A stretch of DNA of 64,000 nt, taken from NCBI GenBank assembly GCA_015143295.1, contig CM026561.1, positions 42,350,875 through 42,414,874 on the forward strand. Reading direction: 5' to 3'. Below the pieces are notes generated by a model. That model searched no databases. It saw only the letters and a list, made by a program, of their open reading frames with translations, and was not told where the DNA came from. The stretch comes from Tetracentron sinense (Eukaryota; Streptophyta; Magnoliopsida; Trochodendrales; Trochodendraceae). This document shows positions 31,801-42,000 of the stretch, one piece after another; position 1 is the stretch's first letter; each line of letters opens with the position of its first letter. The position numbers and the translations under genes were made by a program.

Positions 31801-33891
31801 TAATTTTCCTAGCAAAGATGAAGAAGCCCCACTTTTCGCCAGGTCCCGAGTCTCTGGATTGCCAGCTTTTTGCCCTTGATGATATACCATTTGATTCTCT
31901 AGCATTTTCATCAATGTTGGTTACCTTGAATTTGGTATGTGGCGGGTCACCGTTGAAGCATATTTTCTTTATTTGACTACCGTTCATACTAATAGACACA
32001 TGATATGTCATTGCATCTTATATCCTGTGGCTGCAGTACATTGAAGACATAAAGGCTGGGAAACCCAAGTTTCACTATGGTACCATAAATAAGAGGTATT
32101 TGCGGTATATATGTAACATATCTCATTCATTAGCTGACCTGACTTTCTTTTGAGAAAGAAAATTAATCCCTTATATCCTTTAAGAGGCCATTTGGTCACT
32201 CTACTTTGCTTTTAAGTAGTACTTTTAACTTGTAAACACTTACTCGAGATCTCACTTATCAAATTCCACTGTGGAAGACAACATTTTTCTAAGGAATTAG
32301 CTATGATATATCTGATCCATGTATAATATCATGAAAAAGGTATACAATTTTTTTTAATGCAACTTAGTATCGGCAATAGGTATGAAAAAGTATCTAAAAG
32401 GGTGAAATTTAGATATTTGCATCATAGTTGCAGGGAAGCTATGTACAGGGTGGGAAGCTTGTTTTTCAGGAAGCTCGTTTCACAGACTCGCTTCCTCGGA
32501 CAGATTCGCTTCCTAGGAAGCTCACTTCCATCATGTTCCATTTAGTAGTCAAAGGGAACTGTATGTGTGAAGTGATGGGATAAACCAGAGTCTATAGCCT
32601 TTGGTGTGGACTCTAAGCAAGTATCCTCGGTTTGGAACCTAAGGAATCTACTTTTCCACAAAAATCTCATGTAAGATAAAATCAAATGTGTAACTACTCA
32701 TAATAACATAATGAGAATGAGGAGCCTATACCTCATTTCTCGCTTCCCCTTTCCTAATGTTTTTGTGAGCCTCACTTCCCATTTCTTGCTTTCACTTTGC
32801 TTCTCGTTTTCGCTTCTCATTCTGGTAACTATGCTTTTAAGTATAGTTTTTTTTTTCCCAATGGATCTAATTTTCAGAGTTAAAATGGTTCTAGAAGCTT
32901 GTTTGGTAATGCATATAAAGAAAGCTTTTCTTTGGAAAAACGCTATTATTCACAAAAAGTCTATTTGGTAAAAAAAACAGTATATTTTTTTTGAATTTGA
33001 TTTGTTCTTGGTAAAACCCAAGTCATATTGTTGGAAACTTTGAGTGATTTAGGGTCCCTAAGAAATTAGCCTCATCCATGGTGGAGGACATGACGACAGT
33101 GGAGGAAGTGATGGGGGTGTTGATGGTGGTAATTGAGGTGGAGGCGGTGGTGTGAGAGGTGGCAATGAAGTTGGTGGTGGCAATGGTGGAGCCGGTGATG
33201 GTAGAGCCGTAGAGGTAAGGTGGTGGAGGCGACAAAGGTGGCGGTGTTGGTGGACGTGTGGTGGCGGGCCTGGCGGCGATGATGGAAGTGGTTGTGGAAT
33301 GATGGTGGAGATGGTAGCTGTGGCGGCGGCGATGGAAGTGTGATGGTGGTGGTGGAGGCAGTGGCGGTGAGAAAGGTGGTGGTGTGGAGGTTGTGACAAA
33401 CTTGGTGGTACACCAATTGGGAAGAAGAAAATTTGAAATTTACCTTCATAGGGGGACAATTAGATATAAAGATGAATCAGATTTCTCACCTCTACATCTT
33501 GATATGTAGTTTTTAAGAGGAAAATGGGTCTTTTTAGATTAACCTCATATATGTTTTTTCAAACGGTCTAAAATGATCAAAATGTCTAGAATCTAATAAA
33601 AAGCGTAAAATGATCTACTTTCTAGAGTTACTAAACTTCTTCGTAATTACTTATATTTCAATTACCTTTTTTAAGATTGTTACATTACAAGCACTTCCAT
33701 GTGCTCATGTCTTTGACATACTTGTTGAATTATCAACATTTATTATAGCCATCTCCATGGAAAATATCACTAATCTTTTTGGTCCATTATGGAATCTTAG
33801 ATTTGGTTGTGTTTTGATGGTTGTTGGCAGGCCTGGCACGAGCCCTTCTGATATTCACGCCTACTCTCTCGATTACCATTTGCGCTCTTGA
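19804..33891 (+). CDS. NUDT23: Nudix hydrolase, chloroplast NUDT23-like (FAD/ADP-ribose pyrophosphatase)
   Basis: Arabidopsis NUDT23 hydrolyses FAD to FMN and AMP in chloroplasts and also accepts ADP-ribose. Seven exons: 19804-20082, 26066-26197, 30365-30441, 31568-31703, 31794-31934, 32037-32095 and 33831-33891. All introns are GT-AG and the frame is kept, giving 294 residues. Residues 1-93 are a Ser-rich, Arg-containing leader typical of plastid targeting. Residues 94-137 form a zinc ribbon (C102, C105, C124, C127). The Nudix box G168-x5-E174-x7-R182-E183-x2-E186-E187-x-G189 is complete, and the end HAYSLDYHL fits the family. The start is the first ATG in the leader frame. The gene spans 14 kb because introns 1 and 2 (6.0 and 4.2 kb) are full of transposons. 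The product call is strong; FAD as substrate is inferred from the Arabidopsis protein. Confidence 0.9.
20390..20490 (+). repeat. Tandem duplication of about 42 bp in NUDT23 intron 1
   Basis: CCATCGTTAGAAGACATGGT occurs twice in a row with adjoining ATCA..CTAATATCC. The TGGTATCAGAAC within it recalls a copia primer site, so this could be a scrap of an LTR junction; that is weak. Confidence 0.5.
20710..21235. repeat. Unclassified repeat rich in ACGGTTTCGG motifs
   Basis: TAACGGTTTCGGCCGTTA, CATTACGGTTTCGGGCGTTA and TTAACGGTTTCGGCGAGTT recur at both sides of an AT-rich middle, and the block ends near ACCATGGTTG. It looks like a MITE of the family whose right end reads CATGGTTAAAAAACTCG, but no TSD was found. 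Confidence 0.35.
21349..21723. mobile_element. 375-bp hAT-type MITE with perfect 8-bp TSD
   Basis: The termini TAGGGTGTATCCAAGCCGAG and, inverted, TAGAGGTGTATTCGAGCCGAG-type define the TIRs. GATTTCCC repeats at 21341-21348 and 21724-21731. The body is rich in CGAGCTCGGCTTGA and has an AT-rich core. It lies in NUDT23 intron 1. Confidence 0.8.
22010..25020 (+). mobile_element. Ty1/copia remnant 2 (fossil), in NUDT23 intron 1
   Basis: Pieces in order match a Ty1/copia internal region: gag start ([21 protein letters not shown] near 22250-22360), zinc knuckle (CFHCL, 23630), a protease-like segment near 23800, GAG-pre-integrase (23980-24140) and integrase (24340-25010). It is heavily broken, with more than ten breaks. 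No reverse transcriptase is recognised, and the LTRs could not be delimited; the CGGCCGTGGACGTAG-type block near 22075 may be the LTR end. It is older than copia elements 1 and 3. A hAT element interrupts gag. Confidence 0.7.
22455..23192. mobile_element. 738-bp non-autonomous hAT-type element
   Basis: The TIRs are CAATGTTTTAAAACGC and, inverted, CAGTGTTTTAAAAGGCG. A perfect 8-bp TSD, CTATAATG, lies at 22447-22454 and 23193-23200. Sub-terminal GCCTCAAGG/GCCTTGAGG motifs are abundant and there is no transposase. It sits inside the copia remnant's gag, so it is younger than that remnant. Confidence 0.8.
25021..26065. other. Remainder of NUDT23 intron 1
   Basis: No conserved coding sequence recognised. 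The segment ends in the pyrimidine-rich acceptor before exon 2 (TTTTTATAG|GG). Confidence 0.5.
26500..26975 (+). mobile_element. LINE 3' remnant (RNase H-like tail) in NUDT23 intron 2
   Basis: The open piece around 26765-26800 reads [13 protein letters not shown], the typical C-terminal end of the RNase H domain of plant LINE proteins (N-x-x-A-x-x-L-A-K-x-G). It is followed by a T-rich 3' UTR with CATCTTAATACATCG near 26925. Both ends are unclear. Confidence 0.5.
27590..28003 (+). mobile_element. Second LINE 3' remnant with poly(A), NUDT23 intron 2
   Basis: [15 protein letters not shown] at about 27762-27806 matches the same RNase H tail consensus. It is followed by a T-rich 3' UTR and a poly(A) tract at 27992-28003. 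It is 5'-truncated; the exact start was not resolved. Confidence 0.55.
28135..30290 (-). mobile_element. 2.16-kb non-autonomous Helitron in NUDT23 intron 2
   Basis: On the minus strand it starts A|TCTATGCTACTATATAGC (5' end at 30290) and ends GGGTTTTTGCTTG|T at 28135, between A and T as Helitrons insert. A perfect 7-bp stem hairpin (CCCATGC-ATC-GCATGGG) lies about 11 nt before the 3' end. The terminal CTTG departs from the usual CTRR. No Rep/helicase is present. The interior has AG-rich purine tracts and a direct near-repeat (GGAAGAGA..GAGAGAGGAGA) at 29880-30060. Confidence 0.75.
30442..31567. other. NUDT23 intron 3, no element recognised
   Basis: T-rich plant intron with a small GGAATT microsatellite near 30943-30962. 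No gene or mobile element recognised. Confidence 0.6.
32096..33830. repeat. NUDT23 intron 6 with GGAAGC-rich and (GGN)n low-complexity tracts
   Basis: 32430-32530 and 32740-32815 contain inverted clusters of GGAAGCT and CGCTTC words, perhaps the ends of a decayed MITE (CATAGTTGCAGGGAAGC versus GCATAGTTACCAG), but the flanks show no TSD. 33070-33400 is a GGTGG/GGCGG trinucleotide tract; the open frames there in three phases are composition artefacts. Confidence 0.5.
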
Positions 33892-36088
33892 AGAAGGTGG
33901 TTATTGTAAAGTAGAATACAGAATGTGAAGTGAAATACCCAACAATTGGGATCAAAATTCTTGTTTTATTTCCTTTTGCCTTTTCCTCTGTAAAGTAAGT
34001 TGCTTCTGGCACTACGCCATTTGATGTTTGAGGTCATCAAATAGTCTGTCAAAAGCTTCCCTCATGATGAAAAGATCTGGATGGAGCCACAAGTTATTTG
34101 TGATATTTGCAATGGTGATTCGCAGATATCCCTGTTGATTACAAGATAAATTTTGTAATCTTGGTACTACTTTGTTGTGTTCATATTTACATATAAATTA
34201 AGAGGAATTTCTTTTTCTTATTTCAGTTATTATTTCTGATTAATCTATAGTGGATCTACTAAGTGTTGGGAGGCATCACATTAAGTATCTCGCGCTGTTG
34301 CAATCGGATACAGGTACTTGGGCCCACATATTGCGTTTCTCTCAGACTGTTAGAAAACAATGTACAGACTCTAGACAACATCTCCGACTACGACAATACA
34401 GGTATTCTAACATGACCCTTAACTATAAGTCCCGTGTCTTTGGACTGTATTCTAACATGACCCTTAACTAGAAGTCCCCTGTCTATGGACTTCTCTCCCT
34501 AGCCCAAGGAGCTACTTGATCACTTCTCTAGCCTCAGAGAGCACTACTAGATCTATTCATCTCCCCTGCAGGGTCCATCGGTCCATCACTGTAAAATTAT
34601 CAGTCAGTAATTTCTTGTTTCGTCGCCTTTGGTGTGGCTTAGTTTAGCATTTGCAGAAATCCAGCGCGAAAGTAGAAATTTGAGATAAAATTGGATCATC
34701 ACTTGGTTCCCTGAGACTTGACTATAACTTTTTTGCAATTTCATTAGGTACATATGGAATGATAGAAATTGCAGATAGTGAGAAAAATCTGTGGATATGT
34801 TTATCACAAAATTGAGACCCTTCTTCAGTTACCTGAATCTGACAATCGAACTGTTCAACCAAAACTTTAGAATGTGCATGATTATATGAATATCAGACTT
34901 TGCTAGTAATGGATATAACACTAGCTCATCGCTATCCAATCTACTAGTTCTCTGCATTTTATACGAATTATATGGAACCGCATGACAATGCCATTGCCTG
35001 CCCAGATTTGCCAGTAGTGGGGGTACATCATACACGTATACAGATATCGTGCTGTTGCACAAACTCTGTAAATGGCTGGGGAATTATTATTTGAGCTAGT
35101 GATATTAGTGGGTCTAGTGTATTAGCACTAGCTAAACCCAACTCTAATTAAAATCATAATTAGTCACATTGTTAGGCTTAATAACATAACCCATGGTGGT
35201 GTCTCCTTAGGCTGTGAAAGAAAATTTGAACTTTTTATGTAGGGAAGTGCTAGTCCCACTCTGCCCCGGGAGAGTGGAGTGGGGCTAGCAAAATTCTTCT
35301 CTGTAGTTTTGATTGCAGTGATGATACATTTGGAATATAGCCATTTAAAAAAAATATTATAAAAGGTTATTCGGGTTCGGGCGGGAAGGTCTGGAGTTGG
35401 GTTTGGTTTTCCAACCTGGGTTCGAGATGAGGTATTGGTAATCCGACCCGACGGCACACTGTTGCTGCTCCTAGATCAGACCGCCTCCGCCAGTGCACAG
35501 GCATCAAGCATAATGCTCGGAGTAGCATTTCATAAAACAATTAAGTGGGCCCCACATAATCGTTGGCCCCACTTTGTAGACGACTGAAAGAGTAACACAT
35601 ACGGGTCTTCTCGTTTACCGGAGAACCGGAAGTCTTGCAACTCTCTCTCTCTCTCCAGTTTATATGAGGAAGCTTGAGTTCTTCAATTTCAAGAGAGGGA
35701 ATATATTTGCTCGTCGAAACCCTAATTTTCGACGGTTTCGATTTCAATTGATCTTACTTCGTTGATCCGATCGACGAGAGATTCGAAGCTCGATCAAAGG
35801 ACCTCTCGTTGCAGAGTTGTGATTTTTTATTATTTTTTTATATAGTTATAAGAGCGGTTTTATTCTCGTTTTGAATTGTTCGACTCTAATTCTAAATATA
35901 AATTGTTCTGGGATGAAACTAACTACAGGTTTTCCTTCGTATTTTTATGTTATTTGGTAGTTGGTAGTGTTACTATGGAGGAGTGTTGGATCAGATATCT
36001 TCTCCTGAAGTGTTTGATTTCAAATCGCAGTTAGATTTAGGATTTCTGATTCGAAAAAGTAGTTTTTGAGTCTCCGGGTCTCTGATCA
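33892..36088. other. NUDT23 3' UTR, spacer, and MTP5 upstream region
   Basis: 34395-34475 holds a near-perfect tandem duplication (TATTCTAACATGACCCTTAACT twice). 35241-35290 is a short palindrome (GTGCTAGTCCCACTCT facing its complement) resembling the GGAATGCTAGCCC MULE TIR. 35641-35656 is a CT run in the likely MTP5 5' leader. The 5' UTR may contain an intron; I could not fix it. Confidence 0.5.
34012..34131 (-). pseudogene. Unidentified candidate terminal exon, 39 residues
   Basis: On the minus strand a polypyrimidine tract and CAG precede an open frame of 39 codons ending in a stop. It has an amphipathic, coding-like composition (GYLRITI, LHPDLFIMREAF, LFDDLKHQMA). I do not recognise the family. 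No partner exons were found in the 2 kb between NUDT23 and MTP5, so it may be a stranded gene end, a pseudogene scrap or chance. Confidence 0.25.
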
Positions 36089-39000
36089 ATGGAGAACTCA
36101 AGGGTTTCACGAGAGAGTTTTGGTGCAGAAAGTGATTCGAGATTTCCTTCTATGAAGAGTACCTCTTCCAGTTATCGAACTAAAGAAGGCGAGTCTCAGC
36201 AGTCATGGAATGGGGAATTCGGATTTGGTGGGAGCGATAGGAGATTGCCCTTCTCCCGCCAATCTTCATTCCATCAATCAGCTGAGCCTCACACACCCAT
36301 CTCGATCATTTCAAACGAGTCCGTTCGGCCTCTGCTTTCTCGGACTGTTTCAAGCATCAATATACCGCCGGCGGTTTATCCACAATTCAAAAATGAGAAC
36401 ATTTGGAAAGACCATGACAAGTTTTCTTTTGGGGAAGGAAGAGTTTTACCTGAGAAAATTTCCTTTCTACCTTTTGTGTTATCTGTTTTTGGAGTTATAA
36501 GGGCTGGGAATCGGCCTATGAAGCGTCTATCCATGATGATTTCGCTGAACGTGGCTTGTTCTATGGCAGAATTATTTATAGGCATTCTCACAGGGCGTGT
36601 AGGTAAGACTATCGCTTGTGGAGTTCTGTTGTTTATTTATATGTTCGGGTATCTAACAATCATGCTTCTTAATAGGAAGTGATTTTCAAGAGAAGATAAT
36701 TAATAATATCAAGAGAGCTCACATTTTACACACCAGAATCCTAATTCAACAAGTAGTATTATTGTCCACTGCAAAATTTAAAGTAAAACTCTATTAACTG
36801 AGTGATTGTAATGTGGTCTATCATATAGGTAAGAGCTAATTGTTTAAACAATGTATAGCATTATCTGTTATCTTTCAATTTCTGGTTTTTTTTTTCAAAC
36901 AGAATTTAATCAAATAATAAGAAATTATGAAAAACTAGGCAGACTTCTTTTCATTACCTGATGTCAAAATGCACTCTGCCTTGTTTACTTATTCCCTTAT
37001 CCATGTGATTTCTTCAATAATTTTCCTTTCTGTTCTTATTCCTTTTCCATTTGTATTTTCAGGTTTGGTGTCTGATGCATTTCATTTGACGTTTGGTTGT
37101 GGCCTCTTAACATTTTCTTTGTTTGCAATGGCTGCTTCACGAAAGAAGCCTGATGGAGTCTACACTTATGGGTGCGATCCGAACCTGTCTTTATTGTCAT
37201 GTGGGAGTTATATTAGTTTCTTGGTGCATAGATCATATGTATAGTTTATTTTAGCAAACAATCATTGAAATGCTATAGTGGATGCTAAATTTTTTTGAGT
37301 CAAATATGTTGTTTCGTTGGCAGAAGCATCTGATCAAAGCATCTGTTTTTATACGAGTATTTATGTCTACTTAGGAAGACTGTCCTTTACAAACCCAGGT
37401 CATTGGGTGTAAAATCATGCAGATATGAAGGTCATGATTATTTGTGAAACTGGCACTGAACATGAGGAAACTTCTTGAACTTGTCAACGGGCAAGAACTC
37501 TTTTCACAAAAAAAGAAAAAAAAAAGAAAGAAAAAAAATCTGGACCATGATTGTGTGAATTCATTATGGCTGCTCAGTGTGGACATACAAGTCTTCATGG
37601 AGTTTTTGGGACAATATATGAGTGAGTACTGACTGGAGGAGCAGAAACAAGTACTTTGATGGGTATATTCATGAGTTGGTATGGGATTTTTTTTTGATCG
37701 ATAAGCACCCGCAATATATTAAAATAAGGGAAAAAATACAAACCACAACGCAAAAACAGTTGAGGAGTTTACAAGTACATAAACCCGGCAACACCCAAAA
37801 ATACCCCGAACCCCAAAGAAACTACTCATCAGAGACAAGCCATCAATTCAGCACCTCCCTCAGAGCCTCCATATCGAAGTGTAACCCCGCCCACTCTAAA
37901 ACCACCAACCGAATCCGAGCACATGTACGAGTCACTGATGAAGCAGAATCCTCAAAAACCCGCTGGTTTCTTTCCTTCCAAATCGTCCATGATATGGCCC
38001 TCGAGAGAATTGCCCAAATCGTCTCCCTTGCACCATCCACATGAGCCACTGCCCAACAAGATAAGAAGTGGTGAAAGGAAGAGGGAAATGGGCGTTTACA
38101 AGGAGATCATCAGGAATGGACTATCAATTATGTGGTTATGTTCTCCTTATTTTTCTTTTTTATGTTTGATATTGAACTATTGGAAATTAATTATGTTGTT
38201 GTCAGTATTATGTCGTTGAGACTACATTTTGGTTTCTTCGATAAACAAGTGATGTTTCTTCTCATTTCATTTCATTTCATTTATTTCAGGCACAAAAGGC
38301 TTGAAGTTTTGTCTGCTTTCACTAATGCTGTAAGTTCTTGACATTTCTCACCTTATTGCTGATAGTATGACCTGTTTTAGGTAATTAAGCACCTGTTATT
38401 CACATGTTAAACTATCATATTATCATTACCATTCCACAATTGATGTTTTCTGTTAAGGTTCTTCATGGGTATATTCTAACAAGATTCAATGGAGTATGGG
38501 TGACATAACCTTGTACGATTTCTTTAAATTGGGTGTATACTGAACTCAGGAATCCATGCACATAATGCCGGAGGGAGAAGATTTAGAGTCTGCTATATTT
38601 CTAGCCCTTTTGCTTTCCCCCTGAAGCCCTCCCCTATTTTTCTTTACACTTACTCTCATTTTCCCCATCTTTTTGTTTCATTTTACTAGTGTTACCCTTA
38701 CATATCCATTTTCTCCTCTCCATTGATCTCATTTTGTGAAAGCAGATCTTGTTCCTTTGTTCCTTCTCTCCAAGAATTAGTTTCGCATTTGTCACAATAT
38801 AAATTCCCTTTGGTTTTCTTCACTAACTACTGAATTGATGGTGTTGGGACTTGGGAGTAATTTTATCTTAGTTTTCCTTGATGTAGAGGATTGTAATCAC
38901 ACTGCTATGCAAATTATCCTTGCCATTATTGAGAATACAACTTAAAAATTAACACTTTCAAGATAAATTCTGTCAAACCATTTATTCTATCCGATCTGAT

Positions 39001-42000
39001 ACAAACTGTTTCCTCTTTACTTATTCTTGAATAAAGGATTGATAAACAATCAAGTTTCAAAACTGGCAATAAGATTAAAAGGAACCCTTGAAAATCAGTT
39101 TGGAGGGGGATAATTCTTTATGCATATCTGAGAAAAGAGGAGATCCCTTGGTGTATGAGGGAGTGATAACTTCCATGAGAACAATTGGTGGTGAGAAAAA
39201 TGAGTTCCCTATGACAACAATAAGTTTCCATCATAGGTCAGGCTGTCAGCTATATCCTATATATGGATGAATCGACAACTCATATTCAAGAGGTCTCTTG
39301 GTGTATGATGTAGTATTAATTGATGAAACTAAAGTGGGGAAAATGCAAAAGTGGAATTATGGACGGATACCCCTCGGAGTTCAATATTTAAAAAAATAAC
39401 ATGGACCAAGATATCAAATATGTGGAATGCAACTTCAGAGCAATAATAAGGCGGATTTAGTAGTTAAGATTGATGAGTAGGAGATATGCCAAGCGACCAG
39501 TTCCACTATCTTGGCTAAGCTATTCATAAAGATGGAGATTGAGGAGGATGCCCATAGGATTTTAACTCGGTGGCTAAAGTGAAGGTGTGCTTTTGGAGTG
39601 CTTTGTGAATGACACATTCCGATAAAATAAGAGTAACATTTTGTAAGATAGGGATAACCAAATATGTGTTTACATTAAAAAATCAAAGACCATTTATGCT
39701 TTTATGGATATGGAATAGAATATTGGCCGCCAAGAAGCAACACATTCATAGAATTAGTGTAGCTTAAAAGAGAATGATGATGTAGATGTGTGGAGAGACA
39801 AGGAAAGGTAAGATCATAAACGAGAGCATTCAAGAGAATCTGGGAGTGGCTCCACTAGGTGGTAAAATAAAGGAGAGTTGACTGAGATGTTTTGAAGCAT
39901 GGTTAAAAAACTCGAAAACTCAACTCGACTCGAAAGTTAGCCGGGTCGAGTAACTCGGAAAAAACTAGACTCGGTCCAACTCGGAATATATATGTAATAA
40001 TTTGAAAAACCTGGGTTAAAAGTACTCAAAGCATGCTAGTTTTATAGCCTCAAACCTATAAACTAGGTTTAACAGAACCCATAGTAAGTTCTCGTGTTAA
40101 GGTTTTAAAAAATGTTGAAAATACCCTTCAATGACTCGACGTAGTCTGGCGAGTCAAAAAACTTGGCTCGACTTGACTCGACTGACTCACCCAAGTAACT
40201 CAGCAAATATTGTCTCTTTCGATTTTTGAGGCGACTCGACTCGAAATTCAGTCGAGTCGAGTAACTCGGCTGAGTTACTAGGGTGACTTGCCGAGTTTTC
40301 GAACTATGGTTTGAACACATCCAACGAAGATCAATAACGGCTCTAGGGAGGAGTGAATTGGTGCAAGCTGAAGGCTCTAAAAGGGTGAGAAGAATACGAA
40401 AATTGATGGGAATGACGATGGTGAGGAAAGACTTCATGACACATGATTTGATTGAAATTACTATTAATAGAATTGAATTATGGAACAGGATCTGAGCTGC
40501 CATGCCCACGTATTTGGGATAACTCATTGATGATGATGATATTTGAGAAACCAGAAGATAATGGTAAATATATGTATGAAGAAAGGCAGGACATTGATGG
40601 AAAGGCTTACATGATCAAAATGGCCTTGCTTTTATCCTATTTATATCATGTCATGTTTCTTTGTGATAAATTCAGCCCATTACTGTGATTTATTGTAGTG
40701 TCAACTGTGACATGTTAAATACTAAGATGCGGCAATCTTTGTATTAGAGTATGTATTTGCGGCTATATCTGTTCATATTCAAGGCAATACCTAGTTGTCT
40801 AGAAGAAGCTGAATAAAAAATTTAAGTAACGAAATACTCCAAAAGTATGCATATTTATTGGTGTTAATGCTTGAAGATCCACAATGTAATTGGGTAGAAA
40901 TATGAAAAGATAGCTTTCTGGATTGGGCACGGCTTGTATTGCTACCCAAAATGTGTTGGATCCAGGCATGTTGTTCAAAATGGTGTGTCTGCATAACGTA
41001 GGTATATTAGTAATGAGGCATCAGCTATTTCTCAAAACTGATAGCCTCTCAAACTTGATGTTGAGAAGAAGCTGTTGATTATATCGGTTTTGATAGGTCT
41101 TTCCCAATAAGTGTTAGATTTAGGCATGTCGTCCAAAATGGCGTGTCTACATAACGTAGGTATATTAGTAATGGGGCATCAGCAATTTCTCAAAACTGAT
41201 AACCTCTCAAACTTGAAAAGCAAGCGCAAGTGATAGAAAGGATTGTCCCTCGCGTGTTCATGCGAAGAATCTACTGATGATATCGGTTTTGCTAGATCTT
41301 GTTGTGATTTACTTGTTTGATATAGTTGTTCCTCTTGGTATCATTTTATTCTTACTCTTTTCATTAATATTTTTGTTTGCTTCTTCAGGGCTAACATATG
41401 AATATTTTGTTTCTGCTGCATGTGTAGACAGCTGTTTCTTTTGTTTATGTCATTCTCCTTAGCTGTGGAAGCACTTCATGCATTCATTCAAGATGAATCC
41501 AAGCACAAGTAGGTCATGCTGACCTAGATGAGCAGTGTCTACTATGTCTGTCGATATTTGTTGGAATGTATGCTTTAGAGTACTTGATTCCCGTTAGATG
41601 GATCTTATATCAGCTTCTATGCCTTATGGTTGTTAAGCTTTGAATCTCTACTATATTGTCATATTTATTGTTCTTGTTATGGCTCGTATATCAGTTTGCA
41701 ATTTGTATAGCTTAAAATTATTTGGTTTTGACCATCTACTGTACTGTCATTCTTCAGGTATAAACCATAAATAGTTTTGTTTGTTTCCTATGTTAACTAG
41801 CTTGTCCTGTTTTTTGGTTTGTATCCTGCATTCCTGGTCAAGGTTAACTAGCTTGTCCTGTTTCTTGGTTTGTATCCTGCATTCCTGGTCAAGGTCAGCG
41901 TAGAAACAAAAAGGTTTGTCTTTGGTCAGACCGTCAGAGTTAATTATACCTTGGGCTAAGGCACAAGGTTTGGCAAACCATATCTAGACATTTAACGAGA

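Noticed and set aside
33058-33459. Pro/His/Thr-rich and Gly-rich open frames on both strands
   Set aside because: All phases are open because the DNA is a GGTGG trinucleotide low-complexity tract inside NUDT23 intron 6.
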